The notes: a model not told the origin generated them from the letters alone. A stretch of DNA of 64,000 bases from Geobacteraceae bacterium (GCA_013336525.1 JAAXTM010000001.1:310001-374000); one strand, 5' to 3'; shown: positions 34,572 through 44,503, counted from the stretch's first letter. Made by a program: numbers and translations.

Positions 34572-36101
34572 TTATGCCTCCGGTCCGATCTTGATTTGCT
34601 TCACCATAATACTGATTTCAGCCACCAACAGTGCGGTAAAAAGCGTCAGGAAGATGAAAAAGGTCGTCTGCACGTTGCTGGCAGCGATGTTGGTACTTGC
34701 CACGCCGACAGGGAGCATCCCCTGGATCGCCCAGGGCTGTCTGCCTACCTCGGCTACGACCCAGCCCGACTGCTGTGCCACATAGCCTAAAAAGATAGAA
34801 GCAAAGCACGCCAGGTTCAGCCAGCGTTGAGATTCTATAGTCCCCTTGAAAATAAAGTAGAGAACCAGCATGAAGATCAGCGGGAACATGGTGCCGAGCA
34901 CTACCATGATATGGAAACTGTAGAATGTGGTTGAAACCGGCGGCACAGACTGAACCGGACTCTTCAGATAGCCGTAACCGAGATCGCCCTTGTGCTGGTC
35001 AAAGACAGCCAGAGCTGCCGTTGCTGCCGCCATATCACCTTTAGCCTTGGCCTCCTTGTAGCGGGCCAGTGCAGCTACGGCAATCTTGCCGGTAACCATG
35101 CGCTGCTCTGCACCGATAATATTGCGTCCGGAATTACCGAATACCAGATCATCGATACCGGGAACAAAACTGTTGGCGTCGCGGTTAGCGAGCAGCGAAA
35201 GCAGACCAGGAATCTTCACCTCCTGTATAAATGCCGGTTGGTCATCGCCAGGCTTCTTGGCTGAGTTTACAATACCCATTGCGACAATCGGGGCTTTTTC
35301 TGCGCCGACGTATAAACCCTCCATAGCCGCAAGCTTCATTGGCTGGTGCCGAGCCACGTTGAAGGCGGCCTCATCTCCGGTAAGGGCAACAAAGGTCGAT
35401 GCGATGAAACCGAATACCGCCGCCACAACCATACTTCGCTTCGCCATTTTTTGATGCCGTTTCTGCAGCAGAAAGAGCGACGATATCCCGACAACAAAGA
35501 GGGAGGCGAGCAGAAAGGCCGAACTCGTAGTATGGGTAAACTTGTGCACAGCCACCGGCGAAAGGGCTACTTCCCAGAAGTTCTGCATTTCAAAACGAGC
35601 CTTATCCGGATTGAAAGCCATGCCGACAGGGTACTGCATCCAACCATTTGCCACCAAAATCCAGACGGCAGACAGGTTGGAGCCGATTGCCACCATCCAG
35701 GTCGAAAAGAGATGAAACCCCTTGGAAACCTTGTGCCAGCCGAAAAACATGACGGCAAAGAAGGTCGCCTCTAGAAAGAAGGCGAAAATCCCCTCGATCG
35801 CCAGCGGGGCGCCAAAGATATCTCCGACAATCCAGGAGTAGTTGGACCAGTTGGTGCCGAACTGGAACTCCAGGATAATGCCGGTGGCGACCCCGATGGC
35901 AAAGTTGATGCCGAAGAGTGTCATCCAGAATTTGGTCAGCTTTTTCCACTCCTCATTGCCGGTTTTGACGTAGATCGACTCAAAAAATGCGACCAGAAAA
36001 GCCAGTCCCAGGGTCAACGGCACAAAAATCCAGTGATACATCGCCGTCAGGGCGAACTGTGCCCTGGCCCAATTCACAGTGTTCATAATTTGATCTTCCA
36101 A
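34572..36101 (-). CDS. cydA: Cytochrome bd oxidase subunit I
   Basis: A roughly 510-residue polytopic subunit carrying haems b558, b595 and d. Visible hallmarks are the haem His in FALTAMYHWIFVPLTLG, NGWMQYPVG, the quinol-site segment GRQPWAIQGMLP and the second haem ligand region AVHKFTHTTSSAFL. A perfect AAAGGAGG lies 5 bases before the TTG at 36101; an ATG at 36086 is an alternative but has only a weak site. It is downstream of the DUF4492 gene and a 13-bp hairpin, and upstream of cydB. Confidence 0.93.
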   Translation of the reverse strand: MEDQIMNTVNWARAQFALTAMYHWIFVPLTLGLAFLVAFFESIYVKTGNEEWKKLTKFWMTLFGINFAIGVATGIILEFQFGTNWSNYSWIVGDIFGAPLAIEGIFAFFLEATFFAVMFFGWHKVSKGFHLFSTWMVAIGSNLSAVWILVANGWMQYPVGMAFNPDKARFEMQNFWEVALSPVAVHKFTHTTSSAFLLASLFVVGISSLFLLQKRHQKMAKRSMVVAAVFGFIASTFVALTGDEAAFNVARHQPMKLAAMEGLYVGAEKAPIVAMGIVNSAKKPGDDQPAFIQEVKIPGLLSLLANRDANSFVPGIDDLVFGNSGRNIIGAEQRMVTGKIAVAALARYKEAKAKGDMAAATAALAVFDQHKGDLGYGYLKSPVQSVPPVSTTFYSFHIMVVLGTMFPLIFMLVLYFIFKGTIESQRWLNLACFASIFLGYVAQQSGWVVAEVGRQPWAIQGMLPVGVASTNIAASNVQTTFFIFLTLFTALLVAEISIMVKQIKIGPEA

Positions 36102-36179
36102 AATACCCTCCTTTGTTTGTACTGTCGGCAAGTTCGTACTCCTGCCATTATTAATAAAATAATGAGAAAAAACGAGATT

Positions 36180-36215
36180 AAACCTTACTAAACCTAAGGT
36201 GATTTAGTAAGGTTT
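36180..36215. promoter_or_regulatory. 13-bp hairpin between DUF4492 gene and cydA (possible attenuator)
   Basis: A perfect inverted repeat AAACCTTACTAAA (36180-36192) and TTTAGTAAGGTTT (36203-36215) with a 10-base loop spans the DUF4492 stop codon. On the minus strand it is followed by AATCTCGTTTTTTC, so it resembles a weak, A/T-rich rho-independent terminator. It could attenuate transcription into cydAB or act as an mRNA processing or stability element. Confidence 0.55.
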
Positions 36216-36409
36216 TCCAGAACATGTCCGGCCCGTTCGTGCTCGGTATTAAAATTTTTGTTAAGATAGTTGGGGAATAAAAAGAACTTGAGGACGGCGA
36301 AGATTACGAACAACTTTATTACAATGATCTTCCATAATGTTCTGCCTAAAACCATAGAGCGGAAACCATCACGGTAAAATGAATACAGCTTTTCAGGCAG
36401 TGCAATCAT
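36194..36409 (-). CDS. DUF4492 family small membrane protein
   Basis: A 71-residue protein matching the DUF4492 pattern: FYRDGFRSMVLGRTLWKIIVIKLF followed by FAVLKFFLFPNYLN, with one TM helix (about 26-45). DUF4492 genes are known directly upstream of cydAB in Bacteroidetes and epsilon-proteobacteria, and the same position is found here, between the cyd promoter and cydA. The function is unknown; a role in assembly or regulation of the bd oxidase is the natural inference. Confidence 0.82.
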   Translation of the reverse strand: MIALPEKLYSFYRDGFRSMVLGRTLWKIIVIKLFVIFAVLKFFLFPNYLNKNFNTEHERAGHVLENLTKSP

Positions 36410-36450
36410 ATAGGCCTTCCAATGTCGGACTAAATTGATCTTGTTGCTCT

Positions 36451-36479
36451 GTTGTATATGGAGGTACTTATACTGTCAA
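36451..36479 (-). promoter_or_regulatory. Sigma-70 promoter of the cytochrome bd operon
   Basis: On the minus strand a consensus -35 TTGACA (36474-36479) and TACAAC (36451-36456) are 17 bp apart, 42 bp before the DUF4492 start codon and just after the guaA stop. It would drive DUF4492-cydA-cydB-CydX-like. Confidence 0.55.
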
Positions 36480-36532
36480 GTTATTTTTCGGAATAAATCA
36501 GCATTGATCGCTGAAAGTGTGTATACAAAAAG

Positions 36533-38092
36533 TTATTCCCATTCAATAGTTGCCGGTGGTTTGCTGGAAACGTCATAGACGACACGGTTAATGCCCTTTA
36601 CCTCGTTGATGATGCGCCCGCTGATGCGTGCAAGATCTTCATACGGCATCGGATACCATCCGGCGGTCATGAAGTCTTTGGTTTCAACAGCCCGCAACGC
36701 AACGACATACTCGTAAGTACGCCCATCGCCCATAACGCCGACGCTCTTGACCGGTAAAAACACTGCAAATGCCTGACTGATCTTGTCATAGTGGCCCGAA
36801 GCATATAGTTCCTCGATATAGATGGCATCTGCCCGGCGCAGAATGTCGCAGTACTCTTTTTTTACTTCACCAAGGATCCTTACACCTAGCCCTGGACCTG
36901 GAAACGGGTGTCTCCAAACCATCTGGCGAGGCAGACCGAGCTCTTCCCCTATAGCCCGAACCTCATCTTTGAACAGCTCTCTCAGCGGTTCCAGCAATTT
37001 CAGTTTCATATATTCCGGCAATCCACCAACATTATGATGACTTTTTATATTGTGAGCCTTGCCGGTTTTTGCACCGGCTGATTCAATAACATCCGGATAA
37101 ATTGTCCCTTGAGCAAGCCAATTTGCATCTTTTATCAGCTTTGACTGTTCTTCGAATATATCAACAAACAGGCCGCCGATAATCTTACGCTTCTTTTCCG
37201 GATCACTTTCACCGGCCAGAGCTTTCAGAAAGCGCTCTTCAGCGTCAACCCTGATTACCTTGACACCAAGATTCTGGGCAAAAGTGGCCATAACCTGGTC
37301 ACCCTCAGCTAATCGCAACAGACCGTTATCAACAAAAACACAGACTAACTGCTTTCCAATGGCACGATGGATCAGAGCTGCGGCAACGGAAGAGTCGACA
37401 CCGCCTGAAAGTCCGAGAATAACGGTATCACCACCAACCTGCTGACGTATCCGTTCAATTGAATCCTCAATAATCTGGCCTGGAGTCCATTGTCCGCTGC
37501 AACCACAGACACCACGCACAAAAGTGTCGATAAACTGTTCACCGCGTGGCGTATGGTTAACCTCAGGGTGAAACTGCACTCCGTAAAGATTTCTGCTGAC
37601 ATCCTGAATAGCGCAAACAGGCGCGTTGGCGCTTTCGGCAACAACCTCAAAACCATCAGGTACACGGGCTACATGGTCGCCATGACTCATCCAGACCTGA
37701 CTTGAACCTTCGATAAAGAAACCGTCAAATAGCGGCCCCGGCTGTCCGACAGACAACAACTCGGCGTGGCCGAATTCACGCTTACCGGCAGGCACAACCT
37801 CACCGCCAAAATGGCGACTCATCAACTGCATACCGTAGCATATTCCAAGCACCGGCACGTTGAGTTCAAACAATTCCTCAGTAACTGAAGGAGCACCATC
37901 GTCATATACCGAACAGGGACCGCCTGAAAGAATAATACCGCTTGGGGCAAAGGCTCGTATTGCAGCAAGATCCATATCGAAAGGATGTAACTCACAATAA
38001 ACATGCGCTTCTCGAACACGACGGGCTATTAATTGGGTGTATTGAGAACCGAAGTCGAGAATCAGAATTTTTTGGCTGTGGATATCAGACAT
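36533..38092 (-). CDS. guaA: GMP synthase (glutamine-hydrolysing)
   Basis: A 519-residue enzyme converting XMP to GMP. The N-terminal class I glutamine amidotransferase domain has the nucleophile C85 in LGICYGMQL and the His/Glu pair in QFHPEVNHT. The ATP pyrophosphatase domain has the P-loop [14 protein letters not shown]. The C-terminal dimerisation domain ends PPATIEWE, typical of GuaA. It follows guaB in the same direction with a 196-bp gap that holds a guaB terminator and an independent promoter. Confidence 0.97.
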   Translation of the reverse strand: MSDIHSQKILILDFGSQYTQLIARRVREAHVYCELHPFDMDLAAIRAFAPSGIILSGGPCSVYDDGAPSVTEELFELNVPVLGICYGMQLMSRHFGGEVVPAGKREFGHAELLSVGQPGPLFDGFFIEGSSQVWMSHGDHVARVPDGFEVVAESANAPVCAIQDVSRNLYGVQFHPEVNHTPRGEQFIDTFVRGVCGCSGQWTPGQIIEDSIERIRQQVGGDTVILGLSGGVDSSVAAALIHRAIGKQLVCVFVDNGLLRLAEGDQVMATFAQNLGVKVIRVDAEERFLKALAGESDPEKKRKIIGGLFVDIFEEQSKLIKDANWLAQGTIYPDVIESAGAKTGKAHNIKSHHNVGGLPEYMKLKLLEPLRELFKDEVRAIGEELGLPRQMVWRHPFPGPGLGVRILGEVKKEYCDILRRADAIYIEELYASGHYDKISQAFAVFLPVKSVGVMGDGRTYEYVVALRAVETKDFMTAGWYPMPYEDLARISGRIINEVKGINRVVYDVSSKPPATIEWE

Positions 38093-38191
38093 AGCGGTAC
38101 CTTTGTAATAAATTAGTTTTTTAGGTTAATCTGACTGGAAAAGTGTTCATTAAACAGGAGAGAACAATTATGAATTCAGTTGCATTGATTT

Positions 38192-38219
38192 GTTATACCC
38201 GCAGCTCATTAGATGTCAA
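38192..38219 (-). promoter_or_regulatory. Sigma-70 promoter of guaA
   Basis: On the minus strand TTGACA (38214-38219) and TATAAC (38192-38197) are 16 bp apart, about 100 bp before guaA, just downstream of the guaB terminator hairpin. The pair implies that guaA is transcribed independently of guaB. Confidence 0.6.
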
Positions 38220-38244
38220 CCATCGAAAACGAAGCAACTATGAG

Positions 38245-38275
38245 AAATGCCCCGGTTATACAACCCGGGGCATTT
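38245..38275. terminator. Terminator hairpin after guaB
   Basis: Inverted repeat AAATGCCCCGG (38245-38255) and CCGGGGCATTT (38265-38275) with a 9-base loop, 13 bp after the guaB stop on the minus strand. The stem is GC-rich; the T-run on the minus strand is short. Confidence 0.75.
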
Positions 38276-38288
38276 TAATTCAGGCATT

Positions 38289-39758
38289 TTAGTTGCCTAC
38301 TCTATAATTTGGCGCCTCTTTTGTTATTGTGACATCGTGGACGTGAGATTCTTTAAGGCCGGCACCAGTGATGCGGATAAAACGGCCCTTATCCTGCAGC
38401 TCTTTGATACTAGCGCAACCGGTATATCCCATTCCTGAGCGCAGCCCACCAAGTAACTGGTGGATGTTAGCCGAGAGCGGCCCACGCAGTGGGACCATCC
38501 CTTCGATCCCCTCAGGAACAAGCTTGACATCCTCGCCAACATCTGACTGGAAATAACGATCCTTGCTGCCGTCTTTCATGGCCCCTATTGAACCCATACC
38601 GCGATAACTTTTGTAAGTACGACCCTGATACAAAACTGTATCGCCAGGAGATTCTTCTGTACCGGCAAACAGCGAACCGATCATGATGCAATCAGCACCG
38701 GCAGTTACGGCTTTGGGAAGATCACCGGAATATTTTATACCGCCGTCTGCAATAACCGGGACATCGTATTTATGAGCCATGCGGGCACATTCATGGATAG
38801 CGGTAATCTGTGGCACCCCGACACCGGCAACGATACGGGTTGTACAGATCGAACCCGGCCCGATACCGACTTTTATGCCGTCAGCACCGGCCTTGATCAA
38901 TGCTTCAGCCGCCTCGGCAGTAGCAATATTACCGGCAATAATCTCACAGCCGGGGAAGGTTGATTTAGCCCTCTGCACCGCATCAATAACTCCCTGAGAG
39001 TGGCCATGCGCAGTATCAATAACAATCACGTCCACTCCGGCCTTGATAAGAGCCTCCATACGGGCTTCCATTTCATCGGTAGGTCCAACCGCTGCACCGA
39101 CACGAAGGCGACCAAGACTGTCCTTGCAGGCAAAGGGATATTTTTTGACCTTTTCGATGTCCTTGATGGTAATCAACCCTTTAAGAAAGCGGTCATTATC
39201 CACCACAAGAAGTTTTTCGACCCTCGTGTGCTTCAGATGCTCTTTCGCCTGTTCAAGCGTTGTCCCAACTTCCACGGTAACCAGATTGCGTTTGGTCATT
39301 CGAGCCGAAATGGGCAGATCGAAATCGGTTTCAAAGCGCAGATCACGATTAGTCAAGATACCGACCAGTTTGCCGTTTGCTTTGGTGACCGGCACACCTG
39401 AGATACGATAGCGCTGCATGATATCCAGCGCTTCACTTATTTTCTGCGTCGGTCGCATCGTGATGGGATCAACGATCATTCCTGACTCACTCTTTTTTAC
39501 CTTATCGACTTCATATGCCTGAGCCGCAATCGAGAGGTTCTTGTGAATGATGCCAAGACCCCCTTCACGTGCCATACAGATGGCAGTACGGGCTTCGGTA
39601 ACCGTATCCATGGCCGCACTCACCAGTGGAATGTTCAACTGTATGTTTCTGGAAATTCGAGTTGTAATGTTGGCGTCACGGGGGAGAATCAGAGAATGGG
39701 CAGGAACAAGCAGGACATCATCGAAGGTCAACCCTTCTGTCAGTTTGTCATAGTGCAT
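38289..39758 (-). CDS. guaB: IMP dehydrogenase
   Basis: A 489-residue NAD-dependent enzyme converting IMP to XMP, the first step of GMP synthesis. It begins [19 protein letters not shown], has two CBS domains (about 95-210; [21 protein letters not shown]) inserted in the TIM barrel, and the active-site loop [18 protein letters not shown] with the catalytic Cys. The flap region is [13 protein letters not shown]. The start is the ATG at 39758 with AAGGAG; an in-frame TTG at 39764 is inside the leader. TTGACA-like elements occur upstream, but no promoter could be fixed. Confidence 0.97.
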   Translation of the reverse strand: MHYDKLTEGLTFDDVLLVPAHSLILPRDANITTRISRNIQLNIPLVSAAMDTVTEARTAICMAREGGLGIIHKNLSIAAQAYEVDKVKKSESGMIVDPITMRPTQKISEALDIMQRYRISGVPVTKANGKLVGILTNRDLRFETDFDLPISARMTKRNLVTVEVGTTLEQAKEHLKHTRVEKLLVVDNDRFLKGLITIKDIEKVKKYPFACKDSLGRLRVGAAVGPTDEMEARMEALIKAGVDVIVIDTAHGHSQGVIDAVQRAKSTFPGCEIIAGNIATAEAAEALIKAGADGIKVGIGPGSICTTRIVAGVGVPQITAIHECARMAHKYDVPVIADGGIKYSGDLPKAVTAGADCIMIGSLFAGTEESPGDTVLYQGRTYKSYRGMGSIGAMKDGSKDRYFQSDVGEDVKLVPEGIEGMVPLRGPLSANIHQLLGGLRSGMGYTGCASIKELQDKGRFIRITGAGLKESHVHDVTITKEAPNYRVGN

Positions 39759-39876
39759 GGACAACTCCTTGCTGATGAAAATTTTATAGAAGTTAGTACA
39801 GTGTACCGATCAAGTCAAGAAAAATGGCCAGAAATCTATGTATACTTTTTATTGTCAATTGCCTGCCCGTAATAAA

Positions 39877-40953
39877 TCACTTCGGTATAAACTCTTCCCT
39901 GGATGTTATCCTTCCGAGCGCTGCTACGATCAATTTAGCTGCACCTTCCAGATCGGCCAGAGAGAGTGTCTCAATCGGTGTGTGCATATAGCGCAGTGGT
40001 ATTTTAACCAACGCAGTGGCAACTCCTCCGCGTGAAATCTGCATGACATTTGCATCGGTTCCGGTGGCACGCGGGGTGGCGGTGTGCTGGATCGCAATCT
40101 TTTCCTTATCCGCAGTTTTTGACAGCAATTCAAACAGGTGTGGGTTAATATTGGCACCACGAGCAAGAATCGGCCCTTTACCAAGTGAAACTTCGCCATT
40201 ATGTTTCTTCTCCACATCCGGTTGGTCGGTGGCAAAATCTACCTCGACACAGATGCCTACATCAGGATTGACTGTATAGCAACTGGTCGTTCCCCCACGC
40301 AGACCAATCTCCTCCTGAACCGAAGAGACGCCATACAGATCAACGGCAAGTTTTTTACCGGAAGCTGCTACCTGTCGCAGCACCTCTGCGACTACGAAAC
40401 AGCCGGCCTTATCGTCAAAACCGCGTGATGCGACCCGGTCACCCTGCAGACGGGTAAAGGCACTATCAAAAGTCACCGCATCCCCTACCCTGACGAGCTT
40501 CTGTGCCTCTTTTTTGTCTGCCGCACCAATATCTATGTACTGAGATTCTAACTTCACCACCGTTTCGCGGTCTTTGGCATCCATCAGATGAATCGGCTTT
40601 TTACCGATTACTCCCGCAATTGCACCATTTGCCGTATGTACTGCAACGCGCTTGCCAGGGGTCAGATGGGCATCCACCCCACCTACAGCGGCAAAATAAA
40701 GAAAGCCTTTGTCGTCAATGTACTTGACCTGGAGGCCAATCTCATCGGTATGACCGACTATCATCACCCTGGGAAGATCCTTACCCTTGCCGCTGATACG
40801 ACCAAAAACATTGCCCATGACATCGGTTGTCAGTTCGTCACAAAACGGGGCAACATAATCGCGAAAAACACGCTGGGCCGGCTGTTCATAGCCGGAAGGA
40901 CTAGGGGCGTCAAGTAGCTGTTCAAGAAATTTCAGTGATTCTTTACGCATCAT
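39877..40953 (-). CDS. M42 family metallopeptidase
   Basis: A 358-residue cytoplasmic aminopeptidase/glutamyl aminopeptidase-like enzyme. Metal ligands and catalytic residues fit family M42: IVGHTDEIG (His, Asp), FDDKAGCF (bridging Asp), SSVQEEIGLRG (catalytic Glu and ligand Glu), EVDFATDQPD (Asp) and a late His near YMHTPIE. M42 enzymes form dodecameric tetrahedral complexes that degrade peptides. It overlaps the radical SAM gene by one base, so the two are coupled. Confidence 0.92.
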   Translation of the reverse strand: MMRKESLKFLEQLLDAPSPSGYEQPAQRVFRDYVAPFCDELTTDVMGNVFGRISGKGKDLPRVMIVGHTDEIGLQVKYIDDKGFLYFAAVGGVDAHLTPGKRVAVHTANGAIAGVIGKKPIHLMDAKDRETVVKLESQYIDIGAADKKEAQKLVRVGDAVTFDSAFTRLQGDRVASRGFDDKAGCFVVAEVLRQVAASGKKLAVDLYGVSSVQEEIGLRGGTTSCYTVNPDVGICVEVDFATDQPDVEKKHNGEVSLGKGPILARGANINPHLFELLSKTADKEKIAIQHTATPRATGTDANVMQISRGGVATALVKIPLRYMHTPIETLSLADLEGAAKLIVAALGRITSREEFIPK

Positions 40954-42002
40954 TACACCTCGTGAATTGAGTAGTTAATATCTGAGATTATTGAATATGT
41001 TATACACGATTCTTCTGTCAGTACTTTAAGCTCTTCTTGCTGAAGAGTGACGTCCGGAATGACCAGCATCTGTACCCCTCGCTCAAGTTGCCCCTGCAGA
41101 TTAGTACGATTTACTCCGATCACATCAGAGAGCCGCGCCGGGTGGCAATGAACGGTGACACGTCGACCGGCTAGGACAGCATGACTGATAAGGTCGTCAT
41201 AAAGCTGCGAACGAACCAGTTGTCCCAACGCCGGGTGCCAGCAACCGGCCAGCACGCTTTCAGTATTAAGACCAAGGTCAGCCTGCAAGCCGATGCGGAT
41301 AACCGGTATACCGGCCTGCATGGCCCGCTGCAGCAGGATCTTGCAGAGAGCCACCCCACGATCAAGTGACAACGGAATGAACTGACCTGTTTCATAAAGT
41401 CGCGCCAACACTGTTCCTTGAAGCACTATCGTCGGATAGATACGAATAAAATCGGCTCCGGCAGAAACAACCCGTTCCAAGGAGGATAGTGAAGAGAGCG
41501 GCGTATCACCAGGCAACCCCGGCATCAACTGGGCTCCAACCTTTAGTCCATGTTCCTTGACACAGCGAATTGCGGCGAGCGAGTCTGTTGAACAATGTCC
41601 ACGCCCTGATGCCGCCAGAACAGTGTCGTCCATTGACTGCACACCCAGTTCAATGGTGCGGACACCTCTTTCCGACAGCCACGCCACACGACCAGAATCA
41701 ATACAATCAGGACGGGTAGAGATTCTGACCGAACCAACGGTTCCGTCGGCCAGAAAAGGTTGTAATGGAGCCAGCAGTCCCGACTGAATTTCTTCAGGAA
41801 GTGCAGTAAAGGTGCCGCCGAAAAAAGCGACCTCAAGGGAGCGACCCCTGGCTGTTGACCGCCAAAGATCTATTTTTTTATGAATCTGCTCCGCTGCAGG
41901 GAGAACACCACTCGCTCCGGAAATAGTGCGCTGGTCGCAAAATACGCAGGTATGCGGACATCCCTGATGACTGATGAAAAAAGGTACTGTTACCGGCCTC
42001 AC
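40953..42002 (-). CDS. Radical SAM protein, Elp3-like
   Basis: A 349-residue protein with the radical SAM CX3CX2C cluster in HQGCPHTCVFCDQR near the N-terminus, a GTFTALP segment (SAM binding) and TIELGVQSMDD, features of the Elp3/HemN-like class. Compared with archaeal and eukaryotic Elp3 it lacks the C-terminal acetyltransferase domain. The target is not known; tRNA modification is plausible by family. It abuts rnc (1-bp overlap) and precedes the M42 peptidase in the same operon. Confidence 0.85.
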   Translation of the reverse strand: MRPVTVPFFISHQGCPHTCVFCDQRTISGASGVLPAAEQIHKKIDLWRSTARGRSLEVAFFGGTFTALPEEIQSGLLAPLQPFLADGTVGSVRISTRPDCIDSGRVAWLSERGVRTIELGVQSMDDTVLAASGRGHCSTDSLAAIRCVKEHGLKVGAQLMPGLPGDTPLSSLSSLERVVSAGADFIRIYPTIVLQGTVLARLYETGQFIPLSLDRGVALCKILLQRAMQAGIPVIRIGLQADLGLNTESVLAGCWHPALGQLVRSQLYDDLISHAVLAGRRVTVHCHPARLSDVIGVNRTNLQGQLERGVQMLVIPDVTLQQEELKVLTEESCITYSIISDINYSIHEV

Positions 42003-42709
42003 TATGACTGTCCAGTAACCGACTGAAGTTTATCCAGCGCCTTGGCAGCGGCAGCCTGCTGAGCAATTTTCTTCGACTTTCCTTGGCCCACACCGACAAC
42101 ATTATCACCAACCATAAGCTGGAAAACAAAGATGCGGTCGTGAGGCGGTCCTGACTCCTCCACCAAACGGTATTCCGGAACAGGGTAGCCGTTTGATGAG
42201 AGAAATTCCTGCAATTCACTCTTCGAATCTCGACCTAACACAAGCATCTCCGGGGCACCCACTAATTGTTCAAAGAGTCGTACGACGAAAGTACGAGCTG
42301 CCTGAAGGCCGCCATCCTGATACAGAGCTGCAATCAGAGACTCCATAACATCAGCAAGAATAGAATCTTTCTCTCGACCTGCTGTCTGTTCCTCCCCACG
42401 ACCAAGCAGGAAGTAGCAGCCTATTCCCAACATTCGCGCTCTATCAGCCAGTATGTCCTGGCCGGCTAAACGGGAGCGCAGTTGCGATAGTGCACCTTCA
42501 TCCCAATCCGGATATCGATTATACAACATTTCAGCCAACAGCAGGCCCAATACTGCATCTCCTAAAAATTCAAGCCGCTGGTAATCCCCCCCCCCATTTT
42601 TACTGGCTTCATGCAGATAAGATGGGTGCGTCAGCGCCTGAACAAGAAGAGTCCGGTCATGAAATGTGTATTCAAGCAGCTGTTCAAGTTGTTGTATATT
42701 TGTAGTCAT
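42002..42709 (-). CDS. rnc: Ribonuclease III (contains a G10 tract)
   Basis: A 235-residue double-strand-specific endoribonuclease. The RNase III signature RLEFLGDAVLG lies near residues 45-55, the second active-site element DVMESLIAALYQDGG near 120, and the C-terminal dsRNA-binding domain (about 160-233; DSKSELQEFLS, GQGKSKKIAQQAAAAKAL). The start ATG at 42709 follows GAGGTG; the frame is open to 42787. Residues 38-42 (NGGGD) are encoded by an uninterrupted run of ten G (42586-42595 as C on the plus strand), which is a slippage-prone site in an otherwise normal gene. Confidence 0.95.
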   Translation of the reverse strand: MTTNIQQLEQLLEYTFHDRTLLVQALTHPSYLHEASKNGGGDYQRLEFLGDAVLGLLLAEMLYNRYPDWDEGALSQLRSRLAGQDILADRARMLGIGCYFLLGRGEEQTAGREKDSILADVMESLIAALYQDGGLQAARTFVVRLFEQLVGAPEMLVLGRDSKSELQEFLSSNGYPVPEYRLVEESGPPHDRIFVFQLMVGDNVVGVGQGKSKKIAQQAAAAKALDKLQSVTGQS

Positions 42710-42879
42710 AATGCACCTCAAAGCTTTCAGACTATAGCCACACGGTCCGGATTTGGCAACCGAAAGTCGCGGTATAAAGACCCTCAATGGGAATTTAAGT
42801 TGATAATTCAGGGGCGCTTCCCTATAATTCCCTTTTTAAATCAGCCTCAATTTTTACCATACACATCAGGGTGATGCAC

Positions 42880-43536
42880 GTGGGCTATTTTATTACATTC
42901 GAAGGTGTGGAAGGGTGTGGCAAAACCACCCAGACAAAGCTCCTGTCAAAGTTCCTCACAACCCGAGGAATCGGCACTGTTTTGACCCGTGAACCGGGCG
43001 GCTGCCCGATTGCAGATAAAATCCGCGCAATCCTTCTGGATGCAGAAAACCGCGCTATGTCTCCTCTTGCCGAACTGATGTTATATGCTGCGGCTAGAGC
43101 CCAACATGTCACAGAAGTTATTCATCCAGCTTTGGAGGCGGGAAAAGTTGTGCTTTGCGACCGGTTCTGCGATGCAACTGTTGCGTATCAGAGCTTCGGT
43201 CGTGGCATCGACCGTGACATCATCGACAAACTTAATATTCAGGCATGCCAAGGGGTGTCACCCGACCTGACGATTCTTGTTGATTGCGATCCGACCCTTG
43301 GTTTGGCGCGGGCGCGCCGCAGAATTGAAGCAACCAGCGGCCCACGAGAAGAGCGCTTTGAGTTGGAAGAGCTGGCATTTCATCATCGAGTCCGCGACGG
43401 TTACCGGCAACTTGCAGCTGACCAGCCAGACCGCTTTTTGGTCATCGACGGTTCTGATAATATTAATAACATTTTTGCCATTATTTCTAAGCAAGTGTCT
43501 ATCCGTATTCCGGAGGCGCTACGTGCCGTTTGCTGA
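42880..43536 (+). CDS. tmk: Thymidylate kinase
   Basis: A 218-residue kinase converting dTMP to dTDP. P-loop EGVEGCGKTT at residues 8-17, the DRx motif in LCDRFCDATVAYQ and the lid region with REERFELEEL. The GTG at 42880 has AGGGTG six bases upstream and is preferred; in-frame ATG at 42874 and GTG at 42871 are alternatives. It is the first gene of a plus-strand run tmk-holB-ricT-metG and is divergent from rnc. Confidence 0.95.
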   Translation: MGYFITFEGVEGCGKTTQTKLLSKFLTTRGIGTVLTREPGGCPIADKIRAILLDAENRAMSPLAELMLYAAARAQHVTEVIHPALEAGKVVLCDRFCDATVAYQSFGRGIDRDIIDKLNIQACQGVSPDLTILVDCDPTLGLARARRRIEATSGPREERFELEELAFHHRVRDGYRQLAADQPDRFLVIDGSDNINNIFAIISKQVSIRIPEALRAVC

Positions 43537-44503
43537 CATCCTCGGGCATGACAGGATTATTGAGGTACTGCGACGCTCTATGCGGGGTGGTAAAACCGCA
43601 CACTCCTATCTGTTTGAAGGGGTACCAGGGTGTGGTCGAAAAAAAACCGCTTTAGCACTTATCCAGGCGCTTTTCTGTGCAGTTCTGCCGGATGATGCCT
43701 GCGGGGTCTGCCCTTCATGCCGTAAAGTTGAAGGTGGCAACCACCCTGACATCCATCTGCTTGCACCACTGCCAGACAAACGGGATATAAGTGTAGATCA
43801 ATTACGGGAAATGCAACGTGAATTATCATTACGCCCCTATGAGGCACCTCGTAAGGCATGCATAATCGATCCAGCCGAGCGACTGAACGTCAGTTCCGCT
43901 AATTCCCTGCTAAAAACGCTGGAAGAGCCGCCCGGCAACGCTCTGATTATCCTGCTGACCGAAAATGCCGGGATGCTGCTTTCAACGGTCCGTTCGCGCT
44001 GCCAACTAATCAGGTTTGCCCCTCTTTCTCCGGAGCATGTACAGTCACTCCTTGAGCGAAGCGGCATGGCACCCGAAACGGCCGCGCTTGTCGCACCCAT
44101 GTCTGGCGGCAGTCTGCAGAAAGCACTGGAGCTAGACAATGAATCACTGGCCCTGCGCCGTGAAGCGGTATTATCCAGAGTTGGCCAGATGAATATCAAT
44201 CGGATAGCAACAGTTTTTGATGCCGCCGAGGAGTTGTCCGGCAACCGGGATGCAACACTTGAGCTGCTTGACATGTTACTCTCCTTCTTCCGGGATGCTG
44301 TTCATCTTGGAGCCGGTAGTGGAGAAATAATCAACAGTTCGGTCAGGCCCGCGATCGAATCGATTGCATCCAAGCAGTCATTGCCGCGCAATATGGAACT
44401 GCTTGAACGTATTTATGAAACAAGGCGCGCAGTACAGCGCAATGCAAACCCAAAGCTGTCTCTGGATCATTTATTTATGAACATGGCCGACGGCGCCAGA
44501 TAA
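43523..44503 (+). CDS. holB: DNA polymerase III delta-prime subunit
   Basis: A 326-residue clamp-loader subunit. It starts with GTG at 43523, GGAGG six bases upstream, and overlaps tmk by 14 bp. N-terminal FADILGHDRIIEVL, a degenerate nucleotide-binding loop GVPGCGRKKTAL, a zinc site built from the Cys around CAVLPDDACGVCPSCR, and SRCQLIRFAPLS. The degenerate loop agrees with the non-ATPase wedge role of delta-prime. The frame is open upstream to 43277 but that part is a shadow of tmk. Confidence 0.93.
   Translation: MPFADILGHDRIIEVLRRSMRGGKTAHSYLFEGVPGCGRKKTALALIQALFCAVLPDDACGVCPSCRKVEGGNHPDIHLLAPLPDKRDISVDQLREMQRELSLRPYEAPRKACIIDPAERLNVSSANSLLKTLEEPPGNALIILLTENAGMLLSTVRSRCQLIRFAPLSPEHVQSLLERSGMAPETAALVAPMSGGSLQKALELDNESLALRREAVLSRVGQMNINRIATVFDAAEELSGNRDATLELLDMLLSFFRDAVHLGAGSGEIINSSVRPAIESIASKQSLPRNMELLERIYETRRAVQRNANPKLSLDHLFMNMADGAR

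Noticed and set aside
39765-39876. TTGACA and TTGACT elements upstream of guaB as promoter
   Set aside because: No good -10 at proper distance could be selected; left unassigned.
43277-43522. Upstream extension of the holB frame inside tmk
   Set aside because: It is out of frame with tmk, not similar to the delta-prime N-terminus, and a GTG with a good GGAGG site lies at 43523.
43639-43646. A8 tract in holB and a similar A8 in the NtrC-type regulator
   Set aside because: Lys codons AAA naturally give such runs in this composition; no frame evidence of programmed slippage.
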